NCBI GenBank assembly: GCA_019802505.1
Contig: JAFMOC010000007.1
Location: forward strand, 2,198,501 to 2,262,500
Direction of reading: 5' to 3'
DNA from: Corydoras sp. C115
Lineage: Eukaryota; Chordata; Actinopteri; Siluriformes; Callichthyidae
Length of the DNA: 64,000 bases
In this document: positions 1-12,929 of the stretch, one piece after another
How positions within the stretch are numbered: the first letter of the stretch is position 1
Layout: every line of letters begins with the position of its first letter
Notes under the pieces: generated by a model
What the model was told of the DNA's origin: nothing
The model's database searches: none
What the model saw: only the letters and a program-made list of their open reading frames with translations
Made by a program: the position numbers and the translations under genes

Positions 1-1123
1 TGTCTATAAAACAATATGTGCTACAGTTGTCAGCAATATTTGAATTCTGGGTCATTGACAGCAGAGGTTTAGCATCTAAATATGCTAAAAATATGCCATT
101 AAGCAGTGTCATGTTACCTTGAACTGTACTTGAAAAATAAACTGTGCATTGTTGCAATACAAAAAAAGGTCTTCTGAAACAGGCACAGCTGGTTAAGCAT
201 GCACACTTGTGGGAAAAACTCATCCTCTTAAATTTAACGTGATATGTCCTTTAATCATCTCTATAGTTTTACCCTTATTTTATTTTCCCCTTTCACTGTG
301 TTTGCACATACAGTAGTTTTATATTTTTGGTCCAAAATTCATGGAAAGCAAGGCGTGAACTTCTCATCTCTGCACTAAAATTATGTCTTATAATCTTTGC
401 TAAGGCCAAAATTATGCCACTTATCATTACTGTATAAACCTTTAATCATTTTTTAAAGGTTTATGTGGGGCATCGGTTCTGGAAGCACTCAGGCTTTTTT
501 TCAGCTAGACATACTAGATAGTGTAAACAAACCTTAAACAATGCAACCTATACTTGCAGATATTTTTTCCCATTATATTTATATGACATTTATTTCATCT
601 GTCTATAAAACAATATGTGCTACAGTTGTCAGCAATATTTGAATTCTGGGTCATTGACAGCAGAGGTTTAGCATCTAAATATGCTAAAAATATGCCATTA
701 AGCAGTGTCATGTTACCTTGAACTGTACTTGAAAAATAAACTGTGCATTGTTGCAATACAAAAAAAGGTCTTCTGAAACAGGCACAGCTGGTTAAGCATG
801 CACACTTGTGGGAAAAACTCATCCTCTTAAATTTAACGTGATATGTCCTTTAATCATCTCTATAGTTTTACCCTTATTTTATTTTCCCCTTTCACTGTGT
901 TTGCACATACAGTAGTTTTATATTTTTGGTCCAAAATTCATGGAAAGCAAGGCGTGAACTTCTCATCTCTGCACTAAAATTATGTCTTATAATCTTTGCT
1001 AAGGCCAAAATTATGCCACTTATCATTACTGTATAAACCTTTAATCATTTTTTAAAGGTTTATGTGGGGCATCGGTTCTGGAAGCACTCAGGCTTTTTTT
1101 CAGCTAGACATACTAGATAGTGT
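1..1123. repeat. Tandem duplication, 524-bp unit at 599-bp period
   Basis: Bases 1-524 recur at 600-1123, and I found no mismatch reading line against line. A 75-bp spacer (525-599) follows the first copy; after 1123 the sequence becomes unrelated. The unit is AT-rich and has no recognisable coding or transposon signature. The array may extend beyond the left edge of the window. It is either a very recent local duplication or an assembly duplication (overlapping haplotigs or a collapsed join). Confidence 0.93.
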
Positions 1124-2330
1124 TCGTTGCTGTGGTGCTGTAATCAGTCGCCCAGCCTCTTTGATATTCTGGGACACTGTTTCTCTTTCCTTCTCCACCA
1201 AGGCCATCATTTCTCCTTTTCCACTACTCTTCCACTTTTGCATCTTTTGGCTTCACTTCTGTCATCACTACCCTGCTTACCTGGCTGCTAGCCTGCACTA
1301 CACTCTACCATCTGACCTTTACAGTGGCCCCTGTTCGTCAAGCATCTGTGAGCATGTCAATACTCTATTTTTTAAATCCATGCATTTCTATACAGCCAAG
1401 GAGTTCAGAGCAACCAGGGGGTAAACAAAAATTCAATCTGCATCCATAACCAGGCTTGAAGAAATACTAGTTAGCTGTTTTTACCTCTGCATATAAATCT
1501 CTCTGTTCTATATAACATGACCTAATCTTGTTACCTAAGAGCTCTTATTATATTCCAGCTGTCTATGTATACTAAGCATTTTCTCTCCACGTTTTATGTC
1601 TCGATTTTTCTCATGTATTGTACTGTGGACATTTTGGACAATAAACAGGTTTAAATGATTATGATCACATACAAACCCACATTACAAGGATTAACCAATG
1701 CCTGTCCCATGCCCTCATTTCTTTTATCATCTGAACAGCTACAAGCTACAGGTGTTGCCAAAACCTGAGTTGAGGTCACAGGAGCACAGTGATAATGTAG
1801 AGGGAAGGCGAACAGAGGTAATTAACACACCTGCCGGAGGCTCCCCTAACTAATAATATGCTGTTTTAATATGCTGGAACTTGTCATGCATCGTTTGAGA
1901 AAGATTGTGGAATGATAAGGATGTAGCGTCAGTGTGATCCAACAGCCACAGCTGTAATTTAATGTCAGTTTAATATAGTCTGTTTATAAAGCCTGTTCCT
2001 GTGCGTAAGAGATCTTGTTTATAATGATAGGGCTAGGGTGTCTCATACAGATCCTCATGAGTATGCATTGTGACCAGACCAAGGTCTTGCTTACATTGTG
2101 ATCTGACCAGAAGCAAAGGGTTCGGGCGCTGATCCAAGTGGCTTTGCTCCATTGGCAGATGCTGCAAAATCTTGTTTAAGTATTTCAGCTCCTTTAATGA
2201 CTGCTCCAAAAAACACAATTTAGGTTTAGAATTTATGAACAGAAGGTAGAAGATATCTGGATATCCCATTCCGGGTATGGTTGGGATGCATCCCTGCAGC
2301 AATGAGGTTTAAGGGTCTTCCTCATCGATG
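1124..2330. other. Unassigned sequence, no gene recognised
   Basis: This is single-copy-looking sequence of mixed composition. An open stretch runs through 1062-1424 on the plus strand, but it begins inside the 599-bp duplication and shows no domain or homology I recognise. I see no repeat family here. Confidence 0.4.
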
Positions 2331-2607
2331 GGTGGCACAGTGGCTTAGTGGTTAGCATGTTCACCTCTCAGCACTAGGGATTCCCGGTTCGTTTCCTCCC
2401 TCAGTCCAAAAACATGGATCAAGTCAATTGAGTTCTCCAAATTACCCCATATAGAGTGTGTGAGTGAGTATGTGCCCAATATAGATAGATTGGCACCCTG
2501 TCCTGGATGTATCTGCCCAGCGCCCGAGACGTTCTCCCCTGGATGGGCATGGGGAACCCCCCGCGACCCTAATAGAGGATAAAGCGGAAGATAATGGATG
2601 GATGGAT
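2331..2607 (+). mobile_element. tRNA-derived SINE (GGCGGCACGGTGGCTTAGTGG family)
   Basis: The head carries an RNA polymerase III A box (TGGCTTAGTGG) and a B-box-like GGTTCGTTTCC. The body has the family's CCAAAAACATGGATCAAGTC and CCCCATATAGAGTGTG blocks, and the tail ends AGGATAAAGCGGAAGATAATGG plus GGAT repeats. It is shorter than fuller copies in this window (about 345 bp) through loss of part of the body. A transcribed SINE would depend on a partner LINE for retrotransposition. Confidence 0.88.
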
Positions 2608-2719
2608 CTCTATCGATTTCTAATTGTGTAGGTTAAATGAAATTAAATCTAAATTAAAATAATAAATAAAATGCATGGATTTGCTTTTCTTAATCTTAAA
2701 TATATTTATCTATAAATAA

Positions 2720-2874
2720 GGGCATGTTAGCTCAATGAAGTTACCAATATGGGTCCTTGATCAAGTCCTTTAACTCTCATTGCTCTAGGAATGCTGTAGC
2801 CAACCCTGTGCTCTAACCCCAACCATCAAGTTGGGATGCTTGTAAGTTGCTTTGGATAAAGGCATCTGCTGAAA
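2720..2874 (+). mobile_element. Degraded SINE with L2-type tail
   Basis: A weak A-box relic (TTAGCTCAATGA) lies near the start, and the 3' end reads TAAGTTGCTTTGGATAAAGG followed by CATCTGCT. That matches the stem-loop tail shared by fish L2 LINEs and their SINE partners. The middle is diverged from the better copies at 5,403 and 17,961. Confidence 0.65.
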
Positions 2875-3722
2875 AAACAAAAATAATTGAATGCAATGTA
2901 TAAAATACGTTATGTAGAAGACATTTGATTGTTCATAGGAAGAGTGACATCCAGACCCTAAGATGTTGAGGTGGGATTTTAAATAGAACTGTGCATTACT
3001 TATTGCTCTTAATCATCAGTGAACTGTATTTATATTTTAATGCAACAAAGAATTGAGGGGAAATTCAAAAATATATTAAAAAATGTTAAAACTTTATAAG
3101 GCATGACAACACAATCATATTGTTACAGCAGATAACAGGATATACTGGGTTTGATTCTCTGTAAAGTTTGCTTGTTCATTTTGAGTCTGTATGAAATTTC
3201 TTTGGAAGGTTTAATTTGAGATGCAATATTGCACCCACTGAATTTAAAGCTAAATGTTATTTATAATAATATATAATAATATTTTTAATTGTTATTTTTA
3301 TTATTTGTAAAAAATACTAGATTTCTTTTTGGCTGCAAAAAAGGAATAAAACCAAATTATTACCAAAAGAAATTGGGAGATACATACATTACAAACCAAA
3401 TAAGGCATAATGTGTTTTTACATTTAACATTACATTCTTTACAAACACACATACAAACTTTCTAAATTCCGAGAATAGTAAACGTTATAACTCCCCTGAA
3501 AGGGAATGACCACTAACTCGTGTCAAGGTGTATTTATAGTTTTTATCTGTACCATGAGAGATGATACAACAATATGGTAATTATAATGTAGTCAGTATGT
3601 TTTCACATTTTAATATGTATCCCAATAGGACAACATAACACCAGCTCAGGAGTTGTGTTGAGGTCATATATTATTAAATTTGCAGCGATAAATTGTATCT
3701 ATTTCACATGCACTGTAACTGT
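2875..3722. other. AT-rich unassigned sequence
   Basis: AT-rich with short A and T runs. No open frame, repeat family or RNA gene could be supported. Confidence 0.4.
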
Positions 3723-4162
3723 ACTATACTGACAAAAGTACTGGTACACCTACAGAAGCTTTTATGACATCATATCTGCCCTTTATTTGCAGACATACTA
3801 ACTTCTATTTTTCTAGGAAGTTTTATAAAAGTTTTTGGAATTTATAACTTATTTCCTACTTACCCACAAGGATATTTATTTGGTCAGGCATGGAACGAGA
3901 TGGCCTGGCTCTTTTTTTAATTACATTTTACCTTAAAAATGTTTAATAGTGTTAAGACCAGGTTTCTTGGCCATTTAACATTTTTCACACACAGCCATGC
4001 CTTTATCCAAGGATCTCACTTTGTGCACATTCAAAGGACAGACAAAGGTCTTCTTTAAAGTGTTTCAACATATTTAAAAGCATATAAATGCATGACTAGA
4101 TATTTTACACACATTGCAATGCAACATCTGAGTTATATTCCATAACTTTTGTCTATATAATG
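3723..4162 (-). mobile_element. Decayed, internally deleted Tc1-like transposon
   Basis: The imperfect terminal inverted repeats begin ACTATACTGACAAAAGTACT on the left; the right end reads TAACTTTTGTCTATATAATG. They belong to the fish Tc1-like group whose ends read roughly CACTATATTGCCAAAAGTAT. Interior phrases such as CGAGATGGCCTGGCTC and CACTTTGTGCACATTC match antisense transposase sequence of that group. Only scraps of the transposase gene remain, so the copy is dead. The 20,902 copy belongs to the same group in the opposite orientation. Confidence 0.62.
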
Positions 4163-5402
4163 TTTGTGTAAATAGTAGCCGTTAATAAACTGGTCAATCA
4201 GTAGACATATCTAGAGATTAAAAACAGCATAATGAAATACATAATGTAAACACATTACAAACACAGGTTACCAAAGTGGAAGTTCTGTGTGAATGACTGT
4301 TGTAAGACTGCACAACCAATAGGTGGCAGTGTGGCACCATAATCACCTCACGCGTGTCTTGCGTGTGATGTAGAAAGGACAGTTGTCAAAAATAAAATAA
4401 AACAAGAGAAAAAAAAAACTATACTATCAAAAAATATTATCTTATTATAGTGGATAATGAACCAACAGGCCTATAAATTTATTTTAATAAATTTATTTTA
4501 AAATAAATTATTTTTTACAGAAAAATAAGCTTGAGTTGCTTCCTAAGAACCTTGAATATAACCTTTAAAAGAGTTTGGAACGTAATAGATACATAGTAAT
4601 GGGTTTATATTAAATACACCTTTCATTCCCTCAGTTTCAGTAAAAAAATAGATAATGGCATTAATGAAGAGAATATATTATTACTATCATTTATTTTATT
4701 AAAAAATAAAGATACGTATTATTTACATTTTTAAAGATTAAATTACACATACATTTTTATTTGTTTTTAAAACACGTTCTATATTAAATACCAAATTTTA
4801 CCAGATATCTATTCCTAAATGTAAAACAATTATATTAAACTTAATCATTTAAACTATGTAAACTTTTGCATACATTTTATGTTTACATATATTATCTAAA
4901 TGCAGATGTGAAAAGAAAGATAAACAAGGTAGGGTTTTTAAGCACAGTTTTTCAATCATTCCTCCCAAATATTTTTTAATTAATAAAGATGGGATAAAAA
5001 ACAAAGCATTGTTTTATAGCAGCTGTACAAAATTTTAAGAATGCAATATCAACAGCAAAGTGAGAATGTTATTGTCCCCCCTAGTATCTTTACTTTGAAA
5101 TTAGGGGTGCATGTTCTTTAATTTATGTTAAACACAGTACTGTAGTTTTAGAAGTTGCATGGATCCTGAGGTATGCTTCTTATTGTAGGTGTTACATGCC
5201 TTCCTATGAATCAGTTGTCTTGTGATAGTAGGAATTGCGTGTGCCCTGAGGTTGTAATGAATTGCTTTATTCATGATTATTTTATTTAACTTTATTTAAT
5301 TTGTTATCCTATGGTGTTGTATCTTATGTGTTTGGGTCTGTTTGTGCCCAGGTCCAACTACCATACTTTTTCATGACAGAACACTGAATATTGTTTGTTT
5401 TT
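4163..5402. other. AT-rich unassigned sequence
   Basis: Very AT-rich with many A/T homopolymer runs. I recognise no gene, transposon or structured RNA. Confidence 0.4.
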
Positions 5403-5598
5403 ATTTGGTCATTTATTGGACGCTTTTATCCAGCGACATACAAGGTGAGCACAGGGTTAATCACAACATCTCTGGACCAATGAGGGTTAAGGTTCTCGCT
5501 CAAGGACCCACACTGGTAACTTCAGTGGACCTGGGATTTGAACCCCCAACCTTCAGATTGAGAGCCCAACACCCTGACCACTGAGCTACAGCACCCTT
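5403..5598 (-). mobile_element. Near-complete tRNA-derived SINE with L2-type tail
   Basis: Read on the minus strand, the head has a perfect A box (TAGCTCAGTGG) and a near-perfect B box (GGTTCAAATCC). The tail holds GTCGCTGGATAAAAGCGTCC, the hairpin tail shared with L2 LINEs. At about 196 bp this is the best copy of the second SINE family in the window. Family membership follows from the A box, B box and L2-tail order; activity cannot be judged. Confidence 0.85.
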
Positions 5599-5930
5599 AT
5601 ACCTTGTTTGATTTTATATTAGCCACTAACATCATATTCTATTTTCTAAGCACAAATAAAGAAATTGCATCTCTTTTGATATCTGTATCTCTGTAAATCA
5701 ATTTGAAACTATCACATATTGACTTGCTTTTACTAATACCCATAATTTATGTTCACTTTTTCCTTCACATGCAATCAAACTTTCTCCTGATTATTTTAAG
5801 TATATGTCAGACTGCCCAATTCATTTCATATGATCAACTTTCCCAAAGATTGAACAGTAAATACAGTGGCCAAAACGCAGGAGGACTTTGGGTTCTGCAA
5901 GAAAATTAAAATTAAGTACAAATCTTTATT

Positions 5931-5933
<3 letters not shown>

Positions 5934-6003
<70 letters not shown>
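5934..6003. repeat. (TA)n microsatellite
   Basis: About 35 TA units without visible interruption, followed by a short TATTCTGATA-type repeat to about 6045. The open frames across it are translation artefacts of the dinucleotide. Confidence 0.97.
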
Positions 6004-6005
<2 letters not shown>

Positions 6006-6045
6006 TGATAATATATATTCTGATATATATTCTGATAATCTGATA

Positions 6046-7799
6046 ATCCTGAACACTGTTTAATCTTTTGTCTGAAAAAGAACAGTTCAGTCCCAGAAGT
6101 GAACATTTTGGTGTAGCAATAGATCATGTCACATAATAGTTTAGTCAGCCCAATAGCCACAGGTTTATATTTACACAGCTGCTATGCAGAGTTTGACTCG
6201 ATAATACAGGCATGCCATAAACAAGAAAACATAACACAAATATGTTTTGACAATCTTATCTTATGTCAATTCTCCAAATACACAGAAATCACTCAGGCTA
6301 AAACAAAATTTAAAAATGATTACTCTATTGTCTTCTGTCTTATAATAAAACATGAATTAGATGTAATAAGTCTTTGCCATTAAACAAATCTCCCTTTGGT
6401 CACAGTTATGTTAATAATCCACATTTTAATGGACGTGAGTGACAAAAATTTAAAACAACATAAATTTTTTAAGTAATGCTTGATTAATTTGTTTTTACTT
6501 TCATTTACTTTCATTTGTTACCACATAACAAACCCCTGCTTGAACCCATTTATGCAGAGTTAATTAAAGTATTTATGAAGTTTTTCACTCATTCATTGTT
6601 GGTGATTTTAATGTATATTACTGATATAAATGTGCTATTTGCTACAAAGTGAAGTTTGAAACAATATATGTTAATATATTTAATATATGAACTACCAATA
6701 TCTAATGACATGCCTACAGCATCACAATATTGCAGCATGTGCACTATCAAGACTTCTACCACTACTATAGCTACTTGTGCATTATTCATGAAACAGCTAC
6801 CTACACTAAACACCTGCATTATGGGAGTACTTGAGAGTACTGATAAACAAGTGTTTATGTTGCATTTATCTCTAGATAATGTTGCTGTAATTAGGAAAAT
6901 CTTTATTAATTTCTTTAATGAAAAATAATATATCTGAAATATATAATACATCCCATGGTGTATTCAATCAATCAACAGCACAATACACCCAACTGTACAC
7001 ATTCATATTAATGTAATTTCCTCAATTTAGCAACTAGACAATTTATTGATCTACTTTCAAAGATTTCTTCCCATTGATTATACCGAAGGCAATATCAGGT
7101 CAACATTCTTACCTTTATATACATTATAACTCAATCCTTTAAACTTTGCTGTCCATTAATATCTAAAATGTGCTCTCAATAAACCACTATTTAAAACCAC
7201 CACCTTCAAACTTACAATGATTATGTAGCCAGATCACTGGATAACATGGTAGACATCACAGGACCAACACAATATTGGTTAAAGTCCTACTTGACAATTT
7301 TGTCTGTCTACTTTAGTTTGTCTGTGTAAATAATAACTTCACTGACAGCACAAAAGTGAAATATTGTGTTCCACAAAGCTTATTCTTATGACCCTTACAT
7401 TCCAACCTGCTGACACGCAGTGGTATGCATCACCAATTCAATTCAATAAAAGATAAATTCAATATCCTGACATACAACAGTAAGAATGATTGAGAACTAT
7501 GTAAAATATTAGAGGGTGTAAGTTTAGTCGATGATGCTGGAGTTTTATGATGTACAGAAAAGAATTCTGCTTTGTTTTTCCTGTAATACATTTTCTTCTT
7601 ACAATTTCTACTGTCTTTCCTTCCTTTCAACCAAAATTTGATGGGTTTCCATTTTGGCCATTGTCACAATTACATTAGCTTGCTCTAGAATACTTATGAT
7701 TAATTTATGGTTAGGGCATAAAGTAGTAGTAAGTATGGCTAAGGTTTGGGTACTAAATGTACTAAAGCCTATGTAAAATCCCACAATGTACAAAAACAA
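6046..7799. other. AT-rich unassigned sequence
   Basis: Moderately AT-rich with no repeat family recognised. Overlapping open stretches on both strands at about 6,589-6,951 show no domain, codon bias or motif that would favour coding. Confidence 0.4.
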
Positions 7800-7952
7800 A
7801 TGTGTGTGTGTGTGTGTACATGTGCATTCTTGTGTGTCTGTGTGTGTACTGAGTTTGATCCCCCCTGCAGTCATTTCCTCAGTGCCCTCTGAAAGCAATT
7901 AATACGGATCTGAAATCCTTCGCATCTAATGGGTTCATTTCTGGGGCTGATA

Positions 7953-7983
<31 letters not shown>
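7800..7983. repeat. Paired (TG)n and (CA)n microsatellites
   Basis: A short TG run lies at 7,800-7,818 and a CA run at 7,951-7,983, with about 130 bp of non-repetitive sequence between them. Confidence 0.85.
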
Positions 7984-7988
<5 letters not shown>

Positions 7989-8240
7989 CGCTACATTCTC
8001 TTTGTTTGCTTTGACGCTGAGCTTAAGATGGACTTGCTATTGATCTTAGTGTAGTTTCTGTATGATGAGGCTCTGATGCCTTGGCATGCGTGAAACGGGC
8101 AGTCGGCGCTCAGGGAGAGCCACAGACACTTTCCGGCACTTTTTAACATTTCTGAATAGGATTTGTTCTTAATTTCCCACCAAGCAAAGCAACACTGCAC
8201 TGGGATGTTCATCTGGCCAGGCTCAGAATTAGAGATTTAT
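7984..8240. other. Higher-complexity block, possible conserved non-coding element
   Basis: The block is markedly less AT-rich than its surroundings and contains no simple or interspersed repeat I recognise. No splice-flanked open frame is convincing. It may be a constrained regulatory block, but nothing in the sequence proves this. Confidence 0.25.
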
Positions 8241-10629
8241 TTGCCATGGAAAAGAAAAATCAATTAGTGCTAAATTTATTCATGGATTTCTGGCTCTGGC
8301 AATCAATGCCCGTCCACTCAGCAGGGAGCTGTGGGACCCACTTCATCCCACTTAATGTGTTTGAAGGGGAATTAGCATTGATGTTGTTTTGTCTTTCTTT
8401 AGGTCAAAGTGCATGCTGTCACCTGCAGTACCCACAAGACTTCAAGGCAACCTAAATTGCCACAATTTTTTTAATAAATCATAATCCTCATTCCACAGTA
8501 CAATTATCTATCCGAAAACTGTTCTTTCTGAAATAAGCATTATACAATTCAGTCTGTGAATATACAACATTCACAATACAAAACAATGTCAAAAGAGATA
8601 AACAAATTAATAAAAGTTTGAGGTTTATAATATTTTGCCTTTAATCACTTAAAAATAATACCTGCACTTTAATTCAGGTCTTACTAAATATGTGTACACT
8701 ATAAACTTGCAATAAAAAAAGAGTCTAAATGTGTCTAAAGGCACACTTTTATTATATAAATGTAACCATTTTATAATTTTTTTAAATTACATATGTCCAG
8801 TTTTATTGAAACAGCATTTAATAAATCAAATGAAGTCCATGTATAAATCTTTTAAATTTCATGCTCTATAATTTTCTAACTTTATAAATAAACCTTTATA
8901 ATAAACCTAATAGCTCTGCAGTTATATATTAATATGTTAGATAAAACACTGACAACATTTTGGAATATTTTACAATATAACAAAATTACAGATGTTTTAA
9001 TTACATTTATATAACATATTTTAATTCAATTATATTTATTTTTACAGAATTATAAAATATGGAAAATGTTTACACATATATGCACACACAATTCTGAAGC
9101 ACAAAACAATTTATTTGCTCATTTTTAAGTGAACTATAAATAATTAAACAGTATGGAAAGCATGCATGTAACAGTGTCAAGGCTGAGACCACTTGTTAAT
9201 ATGAATGAATGAATTTCAGTATTGGTATTTGGTTAGTCCTAATTTTGTTGTGATTGTGCACTTGAACTGGATGGATTTCACCAGCTTGTGCAAAATCAGA
9301 TAATTTATGTTATCAGATATTTTTATAATATTCCCAAGGGCATGTTGCGAAGCTGCTAAACACTACTTTCTTTGACTTTAACTGTCATCATAAATGCTCA
9401 TTACTTCAAGTAACAGAGTCAAAGCTTTCTGTTCTGAACCATTATCAATCTGCAAGTAAAAGCAAATATTACACACAGTTTTGTAGTGCTAGTTTTATCA
9501 TTTCTGTAATAACAATAGCAAATCAGTCTTCTGTAAGTGGTGAACATAACTGAGCTGATGATTTTTACATATATACAATTTTTGTAATGATTTAGAACAT
9601 CAAAAATGACTTGGGAATCTAAAACTATAGATAATTATAAATCATTTTAAGTTTACAAAATATTAAAATAAAAGACAATACATATTTTGTCACATACTTA
9701 ACATAACCTTATGATTTTTTTAATAAATACATGTTTTAAATAAAGAAAACTTTTTCATTTAACTGATTAAATCTTTATTAATCTATATTTTATAGTCATA
9801 AATCACAAGTTCCAAAAACACACTAAGTTGACAATACTAATTAAAAGCTGTCTGTAAGTAAACCTTGTTAAACAAAATGCTACAACACTTTAGAGTGTAT
9901 AATGTGATGGTTCATTAATATACACTTAATATCTGGTCAGTGGTTCCTTTAGCTTTAAGGAAGAAAGCTTTTTGAAAGGGGATATGAAATAGTTTATTTT
10001 ATTTGTCAATTAAATGCTTGATTATTATAATTGCTGTTATTGTTAATAATAATAAAAGCAAAGGCTCACTGTTGATTTCTGTGAGTGTGTACATTCAGGA
10101 AGCATATCAGGGTCAATTATAAAGGTTTAAGCATGTGCAAATGATCATTTTCTCACTCAGATCCTGAGGCTGTGTGAATGCAGTGCCTTGACCAGCTAAA
10201 CTTTTACTCTCTGCGGAGCCAGCTTACTGATCTGCTGTGTGGATGATAAGTATTTTCATAGAAATATGTAGAGCTTTAGGGGTAAGTATGATTGTGTCCA
10301 CCCTTTTAAAAGCTCAAACGGATTCTGTTTCTTACATTCTATCATTCTGCAATAATGGAATGACATTTGTTGTATATTGAATGTGTGTAGCACTTCTTTT
10401 TAAAAATTAGGGTTTTATTAATGTATTGCAGTAAATAGCAAGCTATGTGGTAACCTTTATAAATAATTATAACGTATGGTGACTAGAAGAAAATAAGCTA
10501 CATCATAACCATAAGCTAAAAAACCTTAAAAAAAAACTTTTTGTGAGTACTGCAAAACCTCAACACAAATTGGTTTTGGTTACTAACCGATGCTCTTTTA
10601 CCAAAACATTATTCCAAAACTTATTTATT
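8241..10629. other. AT-rich unassigned sequence
   Basis: Long AT-rich stretch with many short homopolymers. No gene, terminal repeats, LTR or tRNA-like motif was recognised. Confidence 0.4.
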
Positions 10630-10746
10630 TCATCTTATTATCTTGATAAACTAGGGTCACAGGTTTTTTTCCCATGCCCATCCAGGTGAGAACGTTTAGA
10701 GCATTGGGCAGACACACCCAGGATAGAGCACTGGGCACACACTCAC
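10630..10746 (-). mobile_element. 3' fragment of the GGCGGCACGG SINE
   Basis: CTAGGGTCACAGG, CCCATGCCCATCCAGG and GGGCAGACACACCCAGGATAG are the antisense 3' portion of the family. The head is missing and the fragment abuts an L2-tail repeat, so it was truncated or fused by later rearrangement. Confidence 0.7.
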
Positions 10747-11340
10747 TTACATTTACATTTACCCATTTAGCAGATGCTTTTATCCAAAGCAACTTACAAA
10801 TGAGAGAACATCACAAGTCAGTAGTTAAGGAAAAAACATGGATTATTTTTTATTTCTTAAAAATAATAAGTGACTCAGTCTTATGGACAGAGTTGGGATA
10901 ATTATTCCACCATTTAGCAATGATGAACATGTGACATAATTGCTTGGGATGGTTAAACACAAGTCAGCCTAATCGTGCAAGCTGGGAAACCAGCAAGCAA
11001 TGCATTACAATAATCGAACATGGATAGGACGAGGGCTTGGACTAATAGCTGAGTAACCTGTTCAGTTAAGTGCGGTCTGATCTTCCTGATGTTGTACAAA
11101 ATTACATTCTGCAAGAATGTGATGTTTTAGTGATCTTATCAGATAATTTAAGATGTGTTAATTGTAAAACCAATGTTATGGACCGAGTCAGTCAGAGAGA
11201 TTGTGTAGCCATAAATTTGGGAGATCAGTTCGTGATCTATTGAGGGGTTAGCTGGATTGTGAGAAGCTCTGTTTTTGCTAAATATAATTTAAAATGATGT
11301 ACCATCATCCAAACAGATAGATTTGTAGTTTTTTTTTTTA
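10747..11340 (-). mobile_element. L2-tail interspersed repeat, first part
   Basis: It begins with antisense L2-type tail (CATTTAGCAGATGCTTTTAT then CCAAAGCAACTTACAAATGA). It continues into a body with phrases such as CATTACAATAATCGAACATG and GCGGTCTGATCTTCCTGATG, which resemble a widespread teleost repeat. A matching continuation (CAAGTACAGAGCTCTGAGGA) appears near 11,830-11,860, so the LINE fragment at 11,355 probably interrupts this copy. Confidence 0.5.
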
Positions 11341-11354
11341 ATTTTTAAATGGAC

Positions 11355-11662
11355 TTGCCCCACCTTACCTCTCTGAGCTCCTCCACCTGCAGGCGCCCGC
11401 ACGGTCCCTCAGGTCAGATGATCAGCTGCTCCTTGAGGTACCGAGGTCCAAGCTTAAGCTCAGAGGGGACCGAGCATTTTCGATTTCGGTTTCTAAGTTT
11501 TGGAATGACCTGCTGCTATGTATTAGACAGGCCTCTTCACTATAATAATACAATAATACAATATTGTATTTTTATTCTTTATCATTTTAAGTTTTAACAC
11601 TGTACAGCACCTTGTTGCAGCCGTTGATGTGTTTAAAGTGCTTTATAAATAAAATTGTGTGT
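11355..11662 (+). mobile_element. LINE 3' end, decayed reverse-transcriptase C-terminus
   Basis: The reading frame shows a worn version of the C-terminal signature of fish CR1/L2/Rex-type LINE proteins. A stretch corresponding to leucine-rich, GPSGQ, LRYRGPSLSSEG and F..FGM positions is followed by a 3' UTR ending GTGCTTTATAAATAAAATTG. Only about 300 bp survive, as expected of 5'-truncated LINE insertions. The exact clade cannot be set from this fragment. Confidence 0.5.
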
Positions 11663-11689
11663 TCAGTGAGTTGAGTTATGGCAAGCTCA

Positions 11690-11990
11690 TATCTGATTTG
11701 GGATAGACGTTTCATCAGGGTGCAAAATGCCAAATGATGCAAAATTGTATCAACGTAGTAATGGTAAGAGAAACCATGTGCCTGAATAATGATGCCTAGT
11801 TAGAGCAAGCACATTGAAAAGAGGTGGGGACCAAGTACAGAGCTCTGAGGAACTCCAGTGAGTACTTGGTGAGAGTTTGAAATATTCCCATTCCATGACC
11901 ACTTTAAAGTTATATATCAATTAATAATTCATATAAGAGTCATATAAGAGAAGCTTTGGATCAGGTGGACAGTATAATCTGATGACTTAT
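11690..11990 (-). mobile_element. L2-tail interspersed repeat, second part
   Basis: Text such as GGGACCAAGTACAGAGCTCT and GAGGAACTCCAGTGAG continues the repeat begun at 10,747, on the far side of the LINE fragment. The join is inferred from recall of the general teleost repeat, not from an alignment. Confidence 0.4.
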
Positions 11991-12049
11991 GACTGACACA
12001 CACACAAACTTTATAGGGGCAATTTCACCTTAAGTTCAAAATTTTAGAT

Positions 12050-12291
12050 CCATTTTCACATAAACAAACCTGTATTGATGTTGACGCTCTCCCAGAGATG
12101 AGAGAGCAGGGCTGGCTTAAATAACAAAATAATGGTCATGTGACTAAGGATAATTAACTAAATTAGGCACAGCCATGAATAAATGAAAACAAACCAAAAC
12201 ATGGAAAACAGAACTCAAGTAAAGCACTCTAACCAAAACAAACACAAACCAAAACACTGTCCCGATAGCCGGATGCCGAGGATCCTGACAC
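12050..12291 (-). mobile_element. Partial Ty3-like LTR
   Basis: Read on the minus strand from 12,291, it starts TGTCAGGATCCTCGGCATCC, a start typical of fish Ty3/gypsy LTRs. It continues through repeated TTTTGGTTTGTGTTTG text to a TTATTTAAGCCAGCCCTGCT promoter-like segment. The downstream LTR end was not found. A gag-like relic on the same strand at 12,930-13,420 would fit one decayed element. Confidence 0.45.
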
Positions 12292-12929
12292 CACTACACC
12301 ATGCCAAACCTTAAAATTACTAAAATGATTAAAAATATGGCACTGAGTAAGAGACCAAGCGATGTAAATAGGTAATAGTGCAGCTGTACTCAGCACTGAT
12401 CTCTCCATGAAACCTTGGGAAATTGTACTTGGCCCATTTCTTGCACCCTGCATTTTGGCTGTGGTATAGGTTGCTCCCTTTTACACCTTGAGGAAACTGA
12501 GTCCACAGAAATTAGACAAGGTAAATAAACTGACAATATTCCTAATATATGGTTGTGTTGTGCTCCCAGAGCCACAAATGACCTCAAATGGCCTTAATAT
12601 AAGGCATCGTAATTAAATAGAAAACACCTCGCTCTATGTATCTTCCTATCTGCATTACCAATGGCTGAGTGCACTGCAGATGTGCCCAGACCCTGCCATG
12701 TGACCATGTCAGTAATAGACACAGAATAAATCAACTGGTGTGCTAGTCTCACATAAAATTATTGGCTTAGCTTGAGGAGCAGCTTTAAATTTTTTTGATG
12801 TCACATGCACCAGGTCACTTCAATATAACAGATAAGACTATACCAGCAACTCAACCATTAGCTGCTGGTCTAAACTGATATACTTGGTTACATGCTACAT
12901 GATTGAACCACCCCCCAATGATGTGAAAG

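Noticed and set aside
1062..1424. 120-codon open frame at the end of the 599-bp duplication
   Set aside because: It starts in the duplicated segment, has no recognised motif, and its first part is absent as coding sequence in the other copy.
6589..6951. Overlapping open frames on both strands
   Set aside because: Both strands are open over the same AT-rich segment and neither shows a motif.
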